Assembly (NCBI GenBank): GCA_024698045.1
Contig: JAILRS010000038.1
Span: 1-50,911, forward strand
Direction of reading: 5' to 3'
Source of the DNA: Selenomonadaceae bacterium
Lineage (GTDB): Bacteria > Bacillota > Negativicutes > Selenomonadales > Selenomonadaceae
Length of the DNA: 50,911 nucleotides
Positions 1 through 7,916 of the stretch are shown here, in pieces (the first letter of the stretch is position 1; every line of letters begins with the position of its first letter). The notes below the pieces were generated by a model, which saw nothing but the letters and a program-made list of their open reading frames with translations, was not told where the DNA came from and did not search any database. A program made the translations under genes and the position numbers.

Positions 1-1
1 T

Positions 2-106
2 GAGAGAATCGGAGCAAAGATAAAAATTGTTGAAGGCAGTTACGAAAATATCAAAGTGACAACGCCCGAGGACATAAACTTTGCCGAAAGTCTTTTGAGG
101 AAGTGA
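2..106 (+). CDS. ispD: 2-C-methyl-D-erythritol 4-phosphate cytidylyltransferase, C-terminal fragment
   Basis: The first 34 codons read through to a TGA at 104-106; the gene is cut by the window edge, so only the 3' end is visible. The peptide contains [15 protein letters not shown] followed by a short helix and a basic end, which is the usual C-terminus of IspD. IspD joins CTP to methylerythritol phosphate in the non-mevalonate isoprenoid pathway in the cytosol. The call rests on this tail alone. A fused IspDF is unlikely because the frame stops here. No terminator is obvious directly after it; the downstream DNA is a repeat. Confidence 0.72.
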   Translation, partial: ERIGAKIKIVEGSYENIKVTTPEDINFAESLLRK

Positions 107-519
107 CACTTTCGTTGAGTTAACAAAAGTGTTCAAAGTCAACTTTGTAATTGTTATCCTCGCGGTTATTGACTGAGGTCGTCGAAAACTTCGGCGCGAC
201 CATTGGATGCAACGTCACGTTGCCTTTTCTTTGCTTGTCCAAAGAAAAGTAACAAAAGAAAGGACACCTCGCGGGGGCGGTATCGTTTGGTAACCATAAT
301 GAGTAGATAACACATGTCGAGTGTGCCGCATACAAAACATCCATGTTTTGGCGTGCGGCGGCCGCCCATCCATGGGCGGCCTCAACCTTAATTAACACCC
401 CAAGTCAATGTTACTTCAACCGCGGCGATTTGTTTCGGTTGTTGAAACCTTTGTCGCGACAATTGGATGCAACGTCACGTTGCCGCGGCGATTTATTGCG
501 GATATCGAATATTTTGGTA
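107..519. repeat. Intergenic dispersed repeat, copy A (opposite orientation to copy B)
   Basis: This 413-base stretch between ispD and rsmE holds no credible gene. A 29-base unit (attggatgcaacgtcacg at its core) occurs twice, at 196-224 and 456-484. Two tandem hairpins lie between: 325-359 (gccgca...caaaacat/atgttttg...tgcggc) and 360-381 (ggccgcccat/atgggcggcc, 10-bp perfect arms). The reverse complement of about 345-424 matches 50723-50793 at the other end of the window over roughly 70 bases, including gttgaagtaacatt and ggttgagg. The minus strand also contains a polypyrimidine segment around 232-262 resembling a common intergenic repeat that is often mis-annotated as short hypothetical proteins. 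Confidence 0.75.
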
Positions 520-1263
520 TTAATTCATAAGCTCGTAATTAATCATAGCCAAAGCAGAGATTGCGGCGGTATCTGTTTTCAAAATGCGGCTGCCCAAAGA
601 TGCACTCACGCCGCCCACCGATTTTATTGCAAAGACTTCGCGATCGCTGAATCCTCCTTCGGGACCTATCAACACGATTATATTATGCACAGCCACTTCA
701 TTTTTGTAGGCACTCAAAACCTCGCGCACCGTCGTATTTTGTTCCGATTCCCAACAGAAAAGCAGTAACGTTTGTTTGTTTATGGGCGATATTTTTTTCA
801 GCCAATCATCAAGACCGATTATTTCGCCGATATCGGGAATTGTATCGCGAGCACATTGTTCCGCTGCTTCCTTTACTATTCGGTTCCAACGTTCCAATCG
901 TGTTTTTTCACGCTGACCGCTCGGGCGCGCGATTGTCCTTTCCGATATCAACGGCTGTATTTTATCCACTCCCAATTCCGTTGCCTTCTCGATTATCGTT
1001 TCAAAGCGATTTTGTTTCGGCAGACAATCAGCCAAAACTATTCTTTGTGTATGCGAAATTTTTTTGATATCGCTGACTCGTCGCGCGGTTATCGATGCTT
1101 TATCAAATTCGATTAATTCCAAAACCGCACTGTTACCCGAATTATCTACCGCGGTAATTTTATCGCCGCGTCTTGCTCTGAGTGAACGTGACAAATGATT
1201 TGCGTCATCGCCGCTGATTTTTATCGCCTCACTCGTCACATCCTCCACAAATACTCTTTTCAT
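520..1263 (-). CDS. rsmE: 16S rRNA m3U1498 methyltransferase RsmE
   Basis: This 247-residue protein of the SPOUT (trefoil-knot) class methylates N3 of U1498 in 16S rRNA using S-adenosylmethionine. The N-terminal PUA-like part begins MKRVFVED and is followed by DANHLSRSLRARRGD. The C-terminal knot carries the two family signatures LIGPEGGFSDRE and LGSRILKTDTAA, which form the SAM pocket. The ATG at 1263 is chosen over an upstream TTG at 1281 because GGGGTGAGGA sits just before it and the family starts here; the short SD spacing leaves slight doubt. It converges on ispD across the repeat. The gene is often next to prmA, which is not present in this window. Confidence 0.93.
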   Translation of the reverse strand: MKRVFVEDVTSEAIKISGDDANHLSRSLRARRGDKITAVDNSGNSAVLELIEFDKASITARRVSDIKKISHTQRIVLADCLPKQNRFETIIEKATELGVDKIQPLISERTIARPSGQREKTRLERWNRIVKEAAEQCARDTIPDIGEIIGLDDWLKKISPINKQTLLLFCWESEQNTTVREVLSAYKNEVAVHNIIVLIGPEGGFSDREVFAIKSVGGVSASLGSRILKTDTAAISALAMINYELMN

Positions 1264-1430
1264 TTCCTCACCCCGAACCAAAAAATTTTTTATAATTGTA
1301 TATCACCGCCAAATTTTTAGCAAACAGGACTTTCGTAAACATCTCCACGATAATTTTTCCGTCATGAAGGATTTTTTTCATCGTGGCAGAAATTGCAACC
1401 GCAATAAATTTTTCTAAGGAGTAATGACAT

Positions 1431-2816
1431 ATGTTAAGATTAATCGCCGCCTTATTCACGGCGGCAATATTTTTTTTGACGTCACCTTGTTTTACACAGG
1501 CATCGAATTATGTACCGAGCGAACCGCCCGAGGGAGTACCGCGCTACATTGATGATGACGAAGATAATACACCGCGACAAAATCCTAATGTTCAAAGCGA
1601 ACCGCCCGAGGGAGTACCGCGTTACATTGATGATGACGAAGATAATACACCGCGACAAAATCCTAATGTTCAAAGCGAACCGCCCGAAGGTGTTCCCTAT
1701 TCGATTGACGACAACACACAGCGTCCCGAAAAACCTTACAAGCCGGAAAAACCTTACGAGCCGCAAACACCGATTAACGAACCCGAGCCGCCGATTTACA
1801 ATCCGCCATCGCCGAACCTTGATGATGATGGTCAAGGGCTTGAATTTCTTGTCTACAATCAAAACGGAGTTATGGCATTCGCAGTCATAGCGGATCACGA
1901 AAGATATCAATTGCGTCCCGTTCTGGCAGGCGGTAAAATTCCGGGTCTTTCCAGACTTTCGACAATGGATATGCCCGGAGCAATCGCCACAGTCAACGCA
2001 AGTTATTTCGCGCCCAACGGTACTATTTACGGCAATACGCGCATAGACGGTTTGACGGCAAGCACGACTTATCTTATTCGTTCGGCTATCGGGATTATGG
2101 CGGACGGCTCTACTATTTTCGCGCGACAAAGTTATCGCGGCACGGTTAATCTCAACGGCGAAGAGTATGTAGTCAGCGGAATCAATTGCAGTCGCAACAA
2201 AGATACTTTAATCGTCTACAACAAGTTTAACGGCACAACTACCGGCACCAATGAATTCGGAACCGAAGTGATTGTTCAAAACGGACAAATTACAAATGTT
2301 ATTCACGGCGCAGGAAACAGTTACATTCCTTCCGATGGTTTTGTCGTGAGTGCGAACGGAGCTGCCGCGGAATTTTTGGCTAATGCTCAAATCGGCGACT
2401 CCCTCATTTTCGACGAAGACTTTATCAATGTTGAATACACGGGCGATTTTAACGAAGCTGTCCACATTTTGGGCGCAGGTCCCACACTTGTAAAAAACGG
2501 TAAAATTTATGTCAGTGCCGATGCCGAACAATTTCCCTCCGATATTCGGTTAGGTCGTGCGCCGCGTTCTGCCGTAGGTGTCACTCAATACGGCGATTAT
2601 ATTCTTGCCGTTGTCGACGGGCGTCAAGCTCACAGTAAGGGCTGTACGTTGACAGAATGGGCGCGGATTTTGGTTAATGAATTCGGCGCGGTCGAGGCGA
2701 TTAATTTGGACGGCGGCGGCTCTACCGAATTAATAGTCCGCGGCAGTTTGGTAAATAAACCCAGCGACGGGCGCGAACGTTCTGTAGGTTCGGCATTAAC
2801 AATCGTGCGCAGATAA
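1431..2816 (+). CDS. Secreted phosphodiester glycosidase (NAGPA-domain) protein with tandem-repeat linker
   Basis: This 461-residue protein starts at an ATG behind the SD taaggag. Residues 1-24 look like a signal peptide (basic MLR, hydrophobic core, TQAS end). Residues about 30-120 are an acidic, proline-rich linker with two copies of a 26-residue unit containing SEPPEGVPRYIDDDED, a partial third, then lysine/proline repeats. The rest is the phosphodiester glycosidase domain (DUF2233/NAGPA family, the fold of uncovering enzyme): NASYFAPNGTIYGN, FVVSANGAAAEF, ILGAGPTLVKNGK and the near-terminal AINLDGGGSTELIVRG...PSDGRERSVGSAL. Bacterial members are exported and thought to act on cell-wall or envelope sugar phosphodiesters; the substrate here is unknown. 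It is monocistronic, ending at a terminator shared with glpF. Confidence 0.85.
   Translation: MLRLIAALFTAAIFFLTSPCFTQASNYVPSEPPEGVPRYIDDDEDNTPRQNPNVQSEPPEGVPRYIDDDEDNTPRQNPNVQSEPPEGVPYSIDDNTQRPEKPYKPEKPYEPQTPINEPEPPIYNPPSPNLDDDGQGLEFLVYNQNGVMAFAVIADHERYQLRPVLAGGKIPGLSRLSTMDMPGAIATVNASYFAPNGTIYGNTRIDGLTASTTYLIRSAIGIMADGSTIFARQSYRGTVNLNGEEYVVSGINCSRNKDTLIVYNKFNGTTTGTNEFGTEVIVQNGQITNVIHGAGNSYIPSDGFVVSANGAAAEFLANAQIGDSLIFDEDFINVEYTGDFNEAVHILGAGPTLVKNGKIYVSADAEQFPSDIRLGRAPRSAVGVTQYGDYILAVVDGRQAHSKGCTLTEWARILVNEFGAVEAINLDGGGSTELIVRGSLVNKPSDGRERSVGSALTIVRR
1518..1710 (+). repeat. In-frame 78-bp tandem repeat (two full copies, one partial)
   Basis: Unit 1 (1518-1595) and unit 2 (1596-1673) differ by one base seen (gcgctac versus gcgttac). 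A third unit begins at 1674 and loses similarity by about 1710. The period of 78 is a multiple of three, so each copy adds 26 residues to the linker of the exported protein. The near-identity points to recent duplication and likely copy-number variation between strains. Confidence 0.95.
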
Positions 2817-2881
2817 GAAACATACATGCGAACCGTGAGCCGTGTCGTTTGACTGTCACTGAAAATTTATAGGCAATCAAA

Positions 2882-2920
2882 AAGTCGAGAGCCGTTGAAA
2901 AGCTCCCGACTTCTTTTGTT
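2882..2920. terminator. Bidirectional terminator between the phosphodiester glycosidase gene and glpF
   Basis: The hairpin aagtcgagagc / gctcccgactt (11-bp arms with one A/C mismatch) is followed by ttcttttgttt on the plus strand and a ctttttg run on the minus strand. It lies between two convergent genes. Confidence 0.75.
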
Positions 2921-2935
2921 TACGGAAAAATAATT

Positions 2936-3661
2936 TTAGAATGCACCGCAAGCCGTGGCGACGACGTAGGCCAACAAGCCGCCGCACAAGGGTGCAACAA
3001 TCGGCACCCATGCATAACCCCAATCGGAATCGCCTTTACCTGCGATAGGCAAAATTGCATGAGCAAGACGAGGTCCCAAATCGCGAGCGGGATTCAAAGC
3101 AAAACCGGTAGTGCCGCCGAGTGATACGGCAATCGCCCAAAGCAACATACCGACGAGATAAGGACCATAGCCGGGAGAAAGTTCGCCGATAGCTTTGCCG
3201 AATATCATCCAAATAATGAAGACCAGGAAGAATGTCCCAATCATTTCGCTGAGGAAATTCCCCAAGCGATTGGGAACTGCTCCGCCGCTGGCGAATACAC
3301 CGAGCTTAGTCGCAGTATCTTTTGTCTCCGCCCAATGCGGCAGGAATGCAAGCCAAACGATAACGCCACCGATAAAACCGCCGACGGTCTGCGCCGCCGC
3401 TGTGGCTAATAATTGCGGAACGGTATAAATGCCTAACATAGTTTTGGCGAGTGTAACGGCAGGATTCAAATCGCCCTGAGGAGCACCGAGATTAATAGCG
3501 GTCAAGACACCAAAGCCGAGACCTAAACCCCACCCGGTAGCAACGCATATCCAGCCGCCGCCCTCCGCTTTGGATTTCGACAGCGACACATTCGCGCAGA
3601 CGCCGCAACCGAAAACCACGAGAATCATTGTGCCCATGAGTTCACCTAATAAATTGTCCAT
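2936..3661 (-). CDS. glpF: Glycerol uptake facilitator (aquaglyceroporin)
   Basis: This is a 241-residue MIP-family membrane channel for passive glycerol entry. Both half-helix motifs are visible: NPAVT (residues about 66-70) and NPARDLGPR near the C-terminal third. The NPARD form is typical of glycerol facilitators rather than strict aquaporins. About six hydrophobic segments are present, and the length is slightly short of the usual 260-280. It is the last gene of glpA-glpB-glpC-glpF, starting 71 bases after glpC, with the SD aaggaagg before the ATG. The context implies glycerol or glycerol-3-phosphate use, but no glycerol kinase gene lies in the window. Confidence 0.93.
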   Translation of the reverse strand: MDNLLGELMGTMILVVFGCGVCANVSLSKSKAEGGGWICVATGWGLGLGFGVLTAINLGAPQGDLNPAVTLAKTMLGIYTVPQLLATAAAQTVGGFIGGVIVWLAFLPHWAETKDTATKLGVFASGGAVPNRLGNFLSEMIGTFFLVFIIWMIFGKAIGELSPGYGPYLVGMLLWAIAVSLGGTTGFALNPARDLGPRLAHAILPIAGKGDSDWGYAWVPIVAPLCGGLLAYVVATACGAF

Positions 3662-3732
3662 AGAAAGTTAACCTTCCTTCTAAAAACTTTTTATTACCAA
3701 AATTGTCGTCAATGAAACAGCCGACGCCAAAA

Positions 3733-4947
3733 TCAGTCGAATTGATAAGCCTGCGCAAGAATTTCAATCGGGTGCACAGGTTTTATTTTTGTGCCGTGTT
3801 CTATTTGAATACGACAAGTATGACAATCGCTGATGACTTGATCGAAATCTTTCTTGTTGACGCGCTCGAAAAGTTTCGCACCTATCTTCATTGCGATATC
3901 GTATTTATCTTTTTGGAAACCGTAATTGCCCGACATGCCGCAACAACCTGCGTTCGCAGTTTTCACTGTTACTCCACCGATTAATTCGAGAATATCCGCC
4001 GCAGGTAATCCGATTGCCTGTGACTTTAAGTGACACGGCACATGATAAAGCAATTTCTGGTTTAAATCGTTTAGGTCGTAATTAAATTCGTCCATCTGTT
4101 GTAAGACTTCCAAAAACTCAAACGCGTCGAAAACATTTTCCCCTGCCCTACGCATATCTTCATCATCAAAGAGTTCGTAATATTCTTCCTTGAGCATGAG
4201 CGAACAACTTGTGCAGGGTGTGACGACGGGGATGCCTTGTTCTTTCCATTCCAATATTCGGGCGACATTGTTATCGGCGTGTTGCCGTGCCTCGTCAAGA
4301 AAACCGTTAGCGACAAGCGGCGAGCCGCAACATTTAAACTCTCTGTCGATTAAAACTTCGTAGCCGTTCGCCTGCATGACTTTTATAAATGCTTCGCCTA
4401 TTTGCGGTTCGTTATCGTTGATGTAACAGCCTGTGAACAGTACAACTTTTTTTTCGCTTGATTCCTGCGCAATCGTCGGAAATTTATCTTTGAAAGACAT
4501 TTCCGCGTACGCCGGCAAATTTCTTTTATCGGTGATACCCATCGCGCTGAATACGCCCAAAGATTGACCGAGTGTCATGCCGATATTGGCAAGCGTCACG
4601 CCGAAGGGCATGGAGCGAACAGTATTTGCCATTCGTTCCGTATGTGCCAACATATCTTCCGCGCGAATGTGACTGTTTCTTTTGTAATACTCAGCGCGTT
4701 GCAACATAATCATCGTGGATATCGCTACGCCCGAAGGACAAGCACGATCGCAACTCTTACAGTTGGAACAGTAATTTAAACTTTCCTCTATATCCTCCTG
4801 CGAAAAATGTAATCGTCCATGCGCGGGCGCAACCAATTTTGGACCTCGATAATCTTTAATCGCCGCCATAACGGGACAAGCTGCCATGCAAGCAGTACAC
4901 GAAAGACAACGATCGCCCGAAAAAATTGCCTTTACGTTGTCACTCAT
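3733..4947 (-). CDS. glpC: Anaerobic glycerol-3-phosphate dehydrogenase, iron-sulfur subunit C
   Basis: This 404-residue subunit carries electrons from GlpAB to the membrane quinone pool. The N-terminus has two 4Fe-4S motifs, CLSCTACMAACP (residues 15-26) and CSNCKSCDRACP (about 59-70). Two CCG domains follow: one with TGCYINDN...CCGSPL and one with VPCHLKSQ...GCCGMSGNYGF, the heterodisulfide-reductase-like fold that usually holds a further cluster or haem site. The ATG at 4947 is preceded by gaggag and lies 13 bases after the glpB stop, so the subunits are made together. Length agrees with the family (about 400). Confidence 0.95.
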   Translation of the reverse strand: MSDNVKAIFSGDRCLSCTACMAACPVMAAIKDYRGPKLVAPAHGRLHFSQEDIEESLNYCSNCKSCDRACPSGVAISTMIMLQRAEYYKRNSHIRAEDMLAHTERMANTVRSMPFGVTLANIGMTLGQSLGVFSAMGITDKRNLPAYAEMSFKDKFPTIAQESSEKKVVLFTGCYINDNEPQIGEAFIKVMQANGYEVLIDREFKCCGSPLVANGFLDEARQHADNNVARILEWKEQGIPVVTPCTSCSLMLKEEYYELFDDEDMRRAGENVFDAFEFLEVLQQMDEFNYDLNDLNQKLLYHVPCHLKSQAIGLPAADILELIGGVTVKTANAGCCGMSGNYGFQKDKYDIAMKIGAKLFERVNKKDFDQVISDCHTCRIQIEHGTKIKPVHPIEILAQAYQFD

Positions 4948-4960
4948 CTTCGCCGTCTCC

Positions 4961-6175
4961 TCATATCGTGGCGGCTTTGTACGCTGAGGAAATTGCTATG
5001 CCGCCCAAAGATTTTTCGTGAATAAAATCTTTACCGCCGATATTCGCGCCGATAACGTGCAGATTTTCGAACAAAGGTTGTCCGTCGGAATCAATCGGTC
5101 GCATCTTACTGTCGACGAAAATGCCCGTAGCGGCGAAACCTTGCGGCTTATCGGCGAACAATTTCGGATTGCTCCAATTTTCTTCGCCGACTATGTATTT
5201 AACCGGCAAATCAAATATCGGTTCATGCGGTTTATCGAATTCGCGCATGACTATGCCGCCGCCGTAAAATCCACCCGTCGCCAAAATAAATTTCCGTGCC
5301 GGATAAAATTTCTCGCGCACCGAATTTTTTGTCACAACGCCCGTGATTCTGTTTTCCTCCACTACACCGCCGAAGACATTTGCATTTTTGTAAATTCTTG
5401 CTCCGTTATCCTCGAGATATTTTGTCAAAGCTCGTTGCAATCTAACACCAGTAGGCGCAGGCGGTAAGCAAGTTGTTTCGATTAATGCCGCATGTAATTG
5501 AGTTTTGACAGTCACGCGCGTTGAGTTATCTGTGGTACCGAGGACAGGCGGAATTATTATCGCATCCTCCGGCGTCGCGTTTAATCCCTTCAGTTCGTTG
5601 ATGAAAAGTTCATCGTTATCGGCAATCATCTGCGCGGCATCCATGCAATTGATATCGCGACCGCCCAACAAATTCAAATCGAAAGTGACGGGATTAAAAT
5701 CAGCGTTCGAGAAATATTTTTTGAGATTGTCGACCAACATACGCGGATAAAAATCTTTGATACCTCTGATACCCACGACGAAAATTTTTTTGACGTCACC
5801 AAGCAAAGAGGCGTCCATGGATTCGGGTATCAACGTCGAATATTTCAAAGTGCCCACAGCGGTAACGATTGGAATTTGAAAACTCAAATCGCCTGTGTAG
5901 GGGAGATTGGCGCGCGCGGTAACGTCCTTAAGAAAATTAATCGAATCCTTAATCGCGGGCAATCCGATTCTGTAATAGGGATGACCGACGGGCAAATTTT
6001 TTATTGCGGTTTCGGGAAATTTGGAGTTATAGAAATCAATCGCGCCGCTTGCCAAAGGTAAGGAACCCGAACCGAAAGTAAGAACAGTGACTTTTTCCTT
6101 GCGTCTCACGGCAACACACGCCGCCATTAATCCGGCAAGACCGCCACCGATTACTATTACGTCGGAATCTATCAC
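4961..6175 (-). CDS. glpB: Anaerobic glycerol-3-phosphate dehydrogenase, subunit B
   Basis: This 404-residue flavoprotein partner of GlpA starts with DSDVIVIGGGLAGLMAA, a Rossmann dinucleotide motif (GxGxxG variant GGGLAG), and ends with a second FAD-type stretch around GGKDFIHEKSLGG. The start is the GTG at 6175: its GTGA overlaps the TGA of glpA, a sign of translational coupling. An in-frame upstream extension to 6280 lies wholly inside glpA and is not believed. Together GlpABC oxidise sn-glycerol 3-phosphate to dihydroxyacetone phosphate under anaerobic conditions. Confidence 0.92.
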   Translation of the reverse strand: MIDSDVIVIGGGLAGLMAACVAVRRKEKVTVLTFGSGSLPLASGAIDFYNSKFPETAIKNLPVGHPYYRIGLPAIKDSINFLKDVTARANLPYTGDLSFQIPIVTAVGTLKYSTLIPESMDASLLGDVKKIFVVGIRGIKDFYPRMLVDNLKKYFSNADFNPVTFDLNLLGGRDINCMDAAQMIADNDELFINELKGLNATPEDAIIIPPVLGTTDNSTRVTVKTQLHAALIETTCLPPAPTGVRLQRALTKYLEDNGARIYKNANVFGGVVEENRITGVVTKNSVREKFYPARKFILATGGFYGGGIVMREFDKPHEPIFDLPVKYIVGEENWSNPKLFADKPQGFAATGIFVDSKMRPIDSDGQPLFENLHVIGANIGGKDFIHEKSLGGIAISSAYKAATI

Positions 6176-7785
6176 TTTGGTTCGCCTCCCGTCACATTCA
6201 TTGACAATTCGTATATCGCTCTTTTTATCTGCATTTCGCGCAATGTGCGCCCGATTAATACGGGGCGAATACCTTTCCAACGTCCTTGCAAAAATTTACG
6301 CATGTGTGTAAGTGTATCTTTATCCTTGGATTGTTCACACATCTCGTTTAAAACCGCCGTGCCTCTGAATGTGCAAAAGTTACCTTGACAAGTGCCCATG
6401 CCTATACGCGTGCGCCGTCTCAAGTCGTCGACGGAATAAGTTGTACTTTCCTTGGCAATCTCCTCGACTTCTGCGCGTGTTATGTTTTCGCATTCGCAAA
6501 CCAATTCGCGACTTTCGGGATCGCTCTCCATTCTCGCGACTACGCGCCTGAATTTTTCGACCCCTAATCTTTCCGCAGCCAATTCAACACCGTATGACGG
6601 GAAAAATTTTTTGGCACGTTCCTTTTCTGCTTGCGGTACTTCCTCGACTATCGGCACTTCCGCCGTCCGACACGGTTCCTGTACATCTAGTTTTGCGCAT
6701 ATTTGATCGCAAATTTTTTCCGCCATCAATCTGAAGGTAGTAAATTTTCCTCCGACGATAGTGAAGAAACCTTTCAAGCCATCTGTCTCATGGTCTAGGA
6801 TAGCGAAGCCGCGCGAGGCATTACGCCCGAGTTCTCCGCCTTCGGGGATGTATAACGGACGCGCACCCGCGAACGCCCTCAAGATTCGGAAGTCGCGCAG
6901 GTTCTCAAAAGTTTGCTCCCCTATTTTAATCAAGCTCTCTACTTCTTCGCGTGAGGTTGATGTATCTTCGGGATTGGGTATACTGATTGACGAAGTACCC
7001 AGAATTGTAATAGAGCCGTGCGGAACAAAAATATCACCGTCGGAAGATTTATGCAGACGATTGACTACATGACTGACTATGCGTTGATTGAAGGCAATGA
7101 GAGTACCTTTATCGGGTTGCACGCCGATTTTCAATCCTGCTCTTTCGCCTACAAAACCTGCCCAACCTCCTGCCGCATTGACCGCTATATCGCAACCTAT
7201 TTCGTAAATTTCGCCCGTAAATTGATTGCGTACCATTACGCCGTGTAATTCGCCGTTGACTTGATCCAATCCGACAAATTCCGTGTAAGTTCTAAACTCT
7301 CCGCCGTAACGTTTTGCCGAGTCGACGAGTTGCCATGCCATGCGAAAACCGTCTATAGCGGCGTCGGGGATAAGATAAACACTGCGCAGACGTTTACGAT
7401 TCAAACGCGGCTCCAAATTAATTGCCTCGTCAATAGTTATCGGCGTGATATCTATTCCGGTTTCGTTGCAACCTTTTACCCATTGCTCTTCGTAATCTTC
7501 ATCATCTATATCCAAGCGCGTAAACATACCGCCGCACGGCTCGACACAACTCTTGCCGATTCTGCGCATGATTTGATTTTCGGTTATGCATTCTTTGGCG
7601 GCATCTCTGTCCTTGACGACGTAACGGCCGCCGCTGTGGAGCAAACCGTGATAGCGAGAACTGGCACCGTTGACCAAATCTTTTTTTTCGACAAGCAATG
7701 CTTTGACTCCGCGCATGGCCAAATCGCGCAGTATCCCCAAACCAGTTGCGCCGCCGCCGATTATTACGACAGTATACTTTTCCAT
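6172..7785 (-). CDS. glpA: Anaerobic glycerol-3-phosphate dehydrogenase, catalytic subunit A
   Basis: This 537-residue FAD enzyme oxidises glycerol 3-phosphate. The N-terminal FAD motif VVIIGGGATGLGILRDLA is followed by the family block GASSRYHGLLHSGGRY. The C-terminus carries the BFD-like [2Fe-2S] domain with CECENITRAEVEEI and CQGNFC, which separates GlpA from aerobic GlpD. The ATG has the SD aaggag. It is the first gene of the operon, behind a good sigma-A-type promoter at 7830-7858. The sequence looks intact and full length. Confidence 0.96.
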   Translation of the reverse strand: MEKYTVVIIGGGATGLGILRDLAMRGVKALLVEKKDLVNGASSRYHGLLHSGGRYVVKDRDAAKECITENQIMRRIGKSCVEPCGGMFTRLDIDDEDYEEQWVKGCNETGIDITPITIDEAINLEPRLNRKRLRSVYLIPDAAIDGFRMAWQLVDSAKRYGGEFRTYTEFVGLDQVNGELHGVMVRNQFTGEIYEIGCDIAVNAAGGWAGFVGERAGLKIGVQPDKGTLIAFNQRIVSHVVNRLHKSSDGDIFVPHGSITILGTSSISIPNPEDTSTSREEVESLIKIGEQTFENLRDFRILRAFAGARPLYIPEGGELGRNASRGFAILDHETDGLKGFFTIVGGKFTTFRLMAEKICDQICAKLDVQEPCRTAEVPIVEEVPQAEKERAKKFFPSYGVELAAERLGVEKFRRVVARMESDPESRELVCECENITRAEVEEIAKESTTYSVDDLRRRTRIGMGTCQGNFCTFRGTAVLNEMCEQSKDKDTLTHMRKFLQGRWKGIRPVLIGRTLREMQIKRAIYELSMNVTGGEPK

Positions 7786-7829
7786 AACGCTCTCCTTCGC
7801 TAAAGCTTTCCTGTTTTTTTCATATTACT

Positions 7830-7858
7830 ATGATACAGCACATTTTTATTTCGGTCAA
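7830..7858 (-). promoter_or_regulatory. Promoter of the glpABCF operon
   Basis: On the minus strand TTGACC (7853-7858) and TATCAT (7830-7835) are separated by exactly 17 bases, about 45 bases upstream of the glpA ATG. No clear operator is visible. Confidence 0.75.
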
Positions 7859-7861
7859 TCT

Positions 7862-7892
7862 AAAAAAAAGACCGCCCGTATTTCGAGCAGTC
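7862..7892 (-). terminator. Terminator of the HAD phosphatase gene
   Basis: On the minus strand the hairpin gactgctcg / cgggcggtc (9 bp with two G-T pairs, loop aaata) is followed by eight T residues, 25 bases after the stop codon. Confidence 0.8.
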
Positions 7893-7916
7893 ACAAAAAA
7901 TTTTTTGCCGTCAAGA

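Noticed and set aside
166..369. Minus-strand reading frame of about 67 codons across the 107-519 repeat
   Set aside because: It lies wholly in the dispersed repeat, has no SD, and resembles the short spurious proteins that such repeats produce in many genomes.
1482..2129. Long antisense frame (215 codons) opposite the phosphodiester glycosidase gene
   Set aside because: Its repeats merely mirror the sense-strand tandem repeat, there is no SD, and the sense protein has clear motifs.
6176..6280. Upstream extension of glpB
   Set aside because: It is entirely inside glpA, and the GTG at 6175 gives the family N-terminus with a GTGA overlap.
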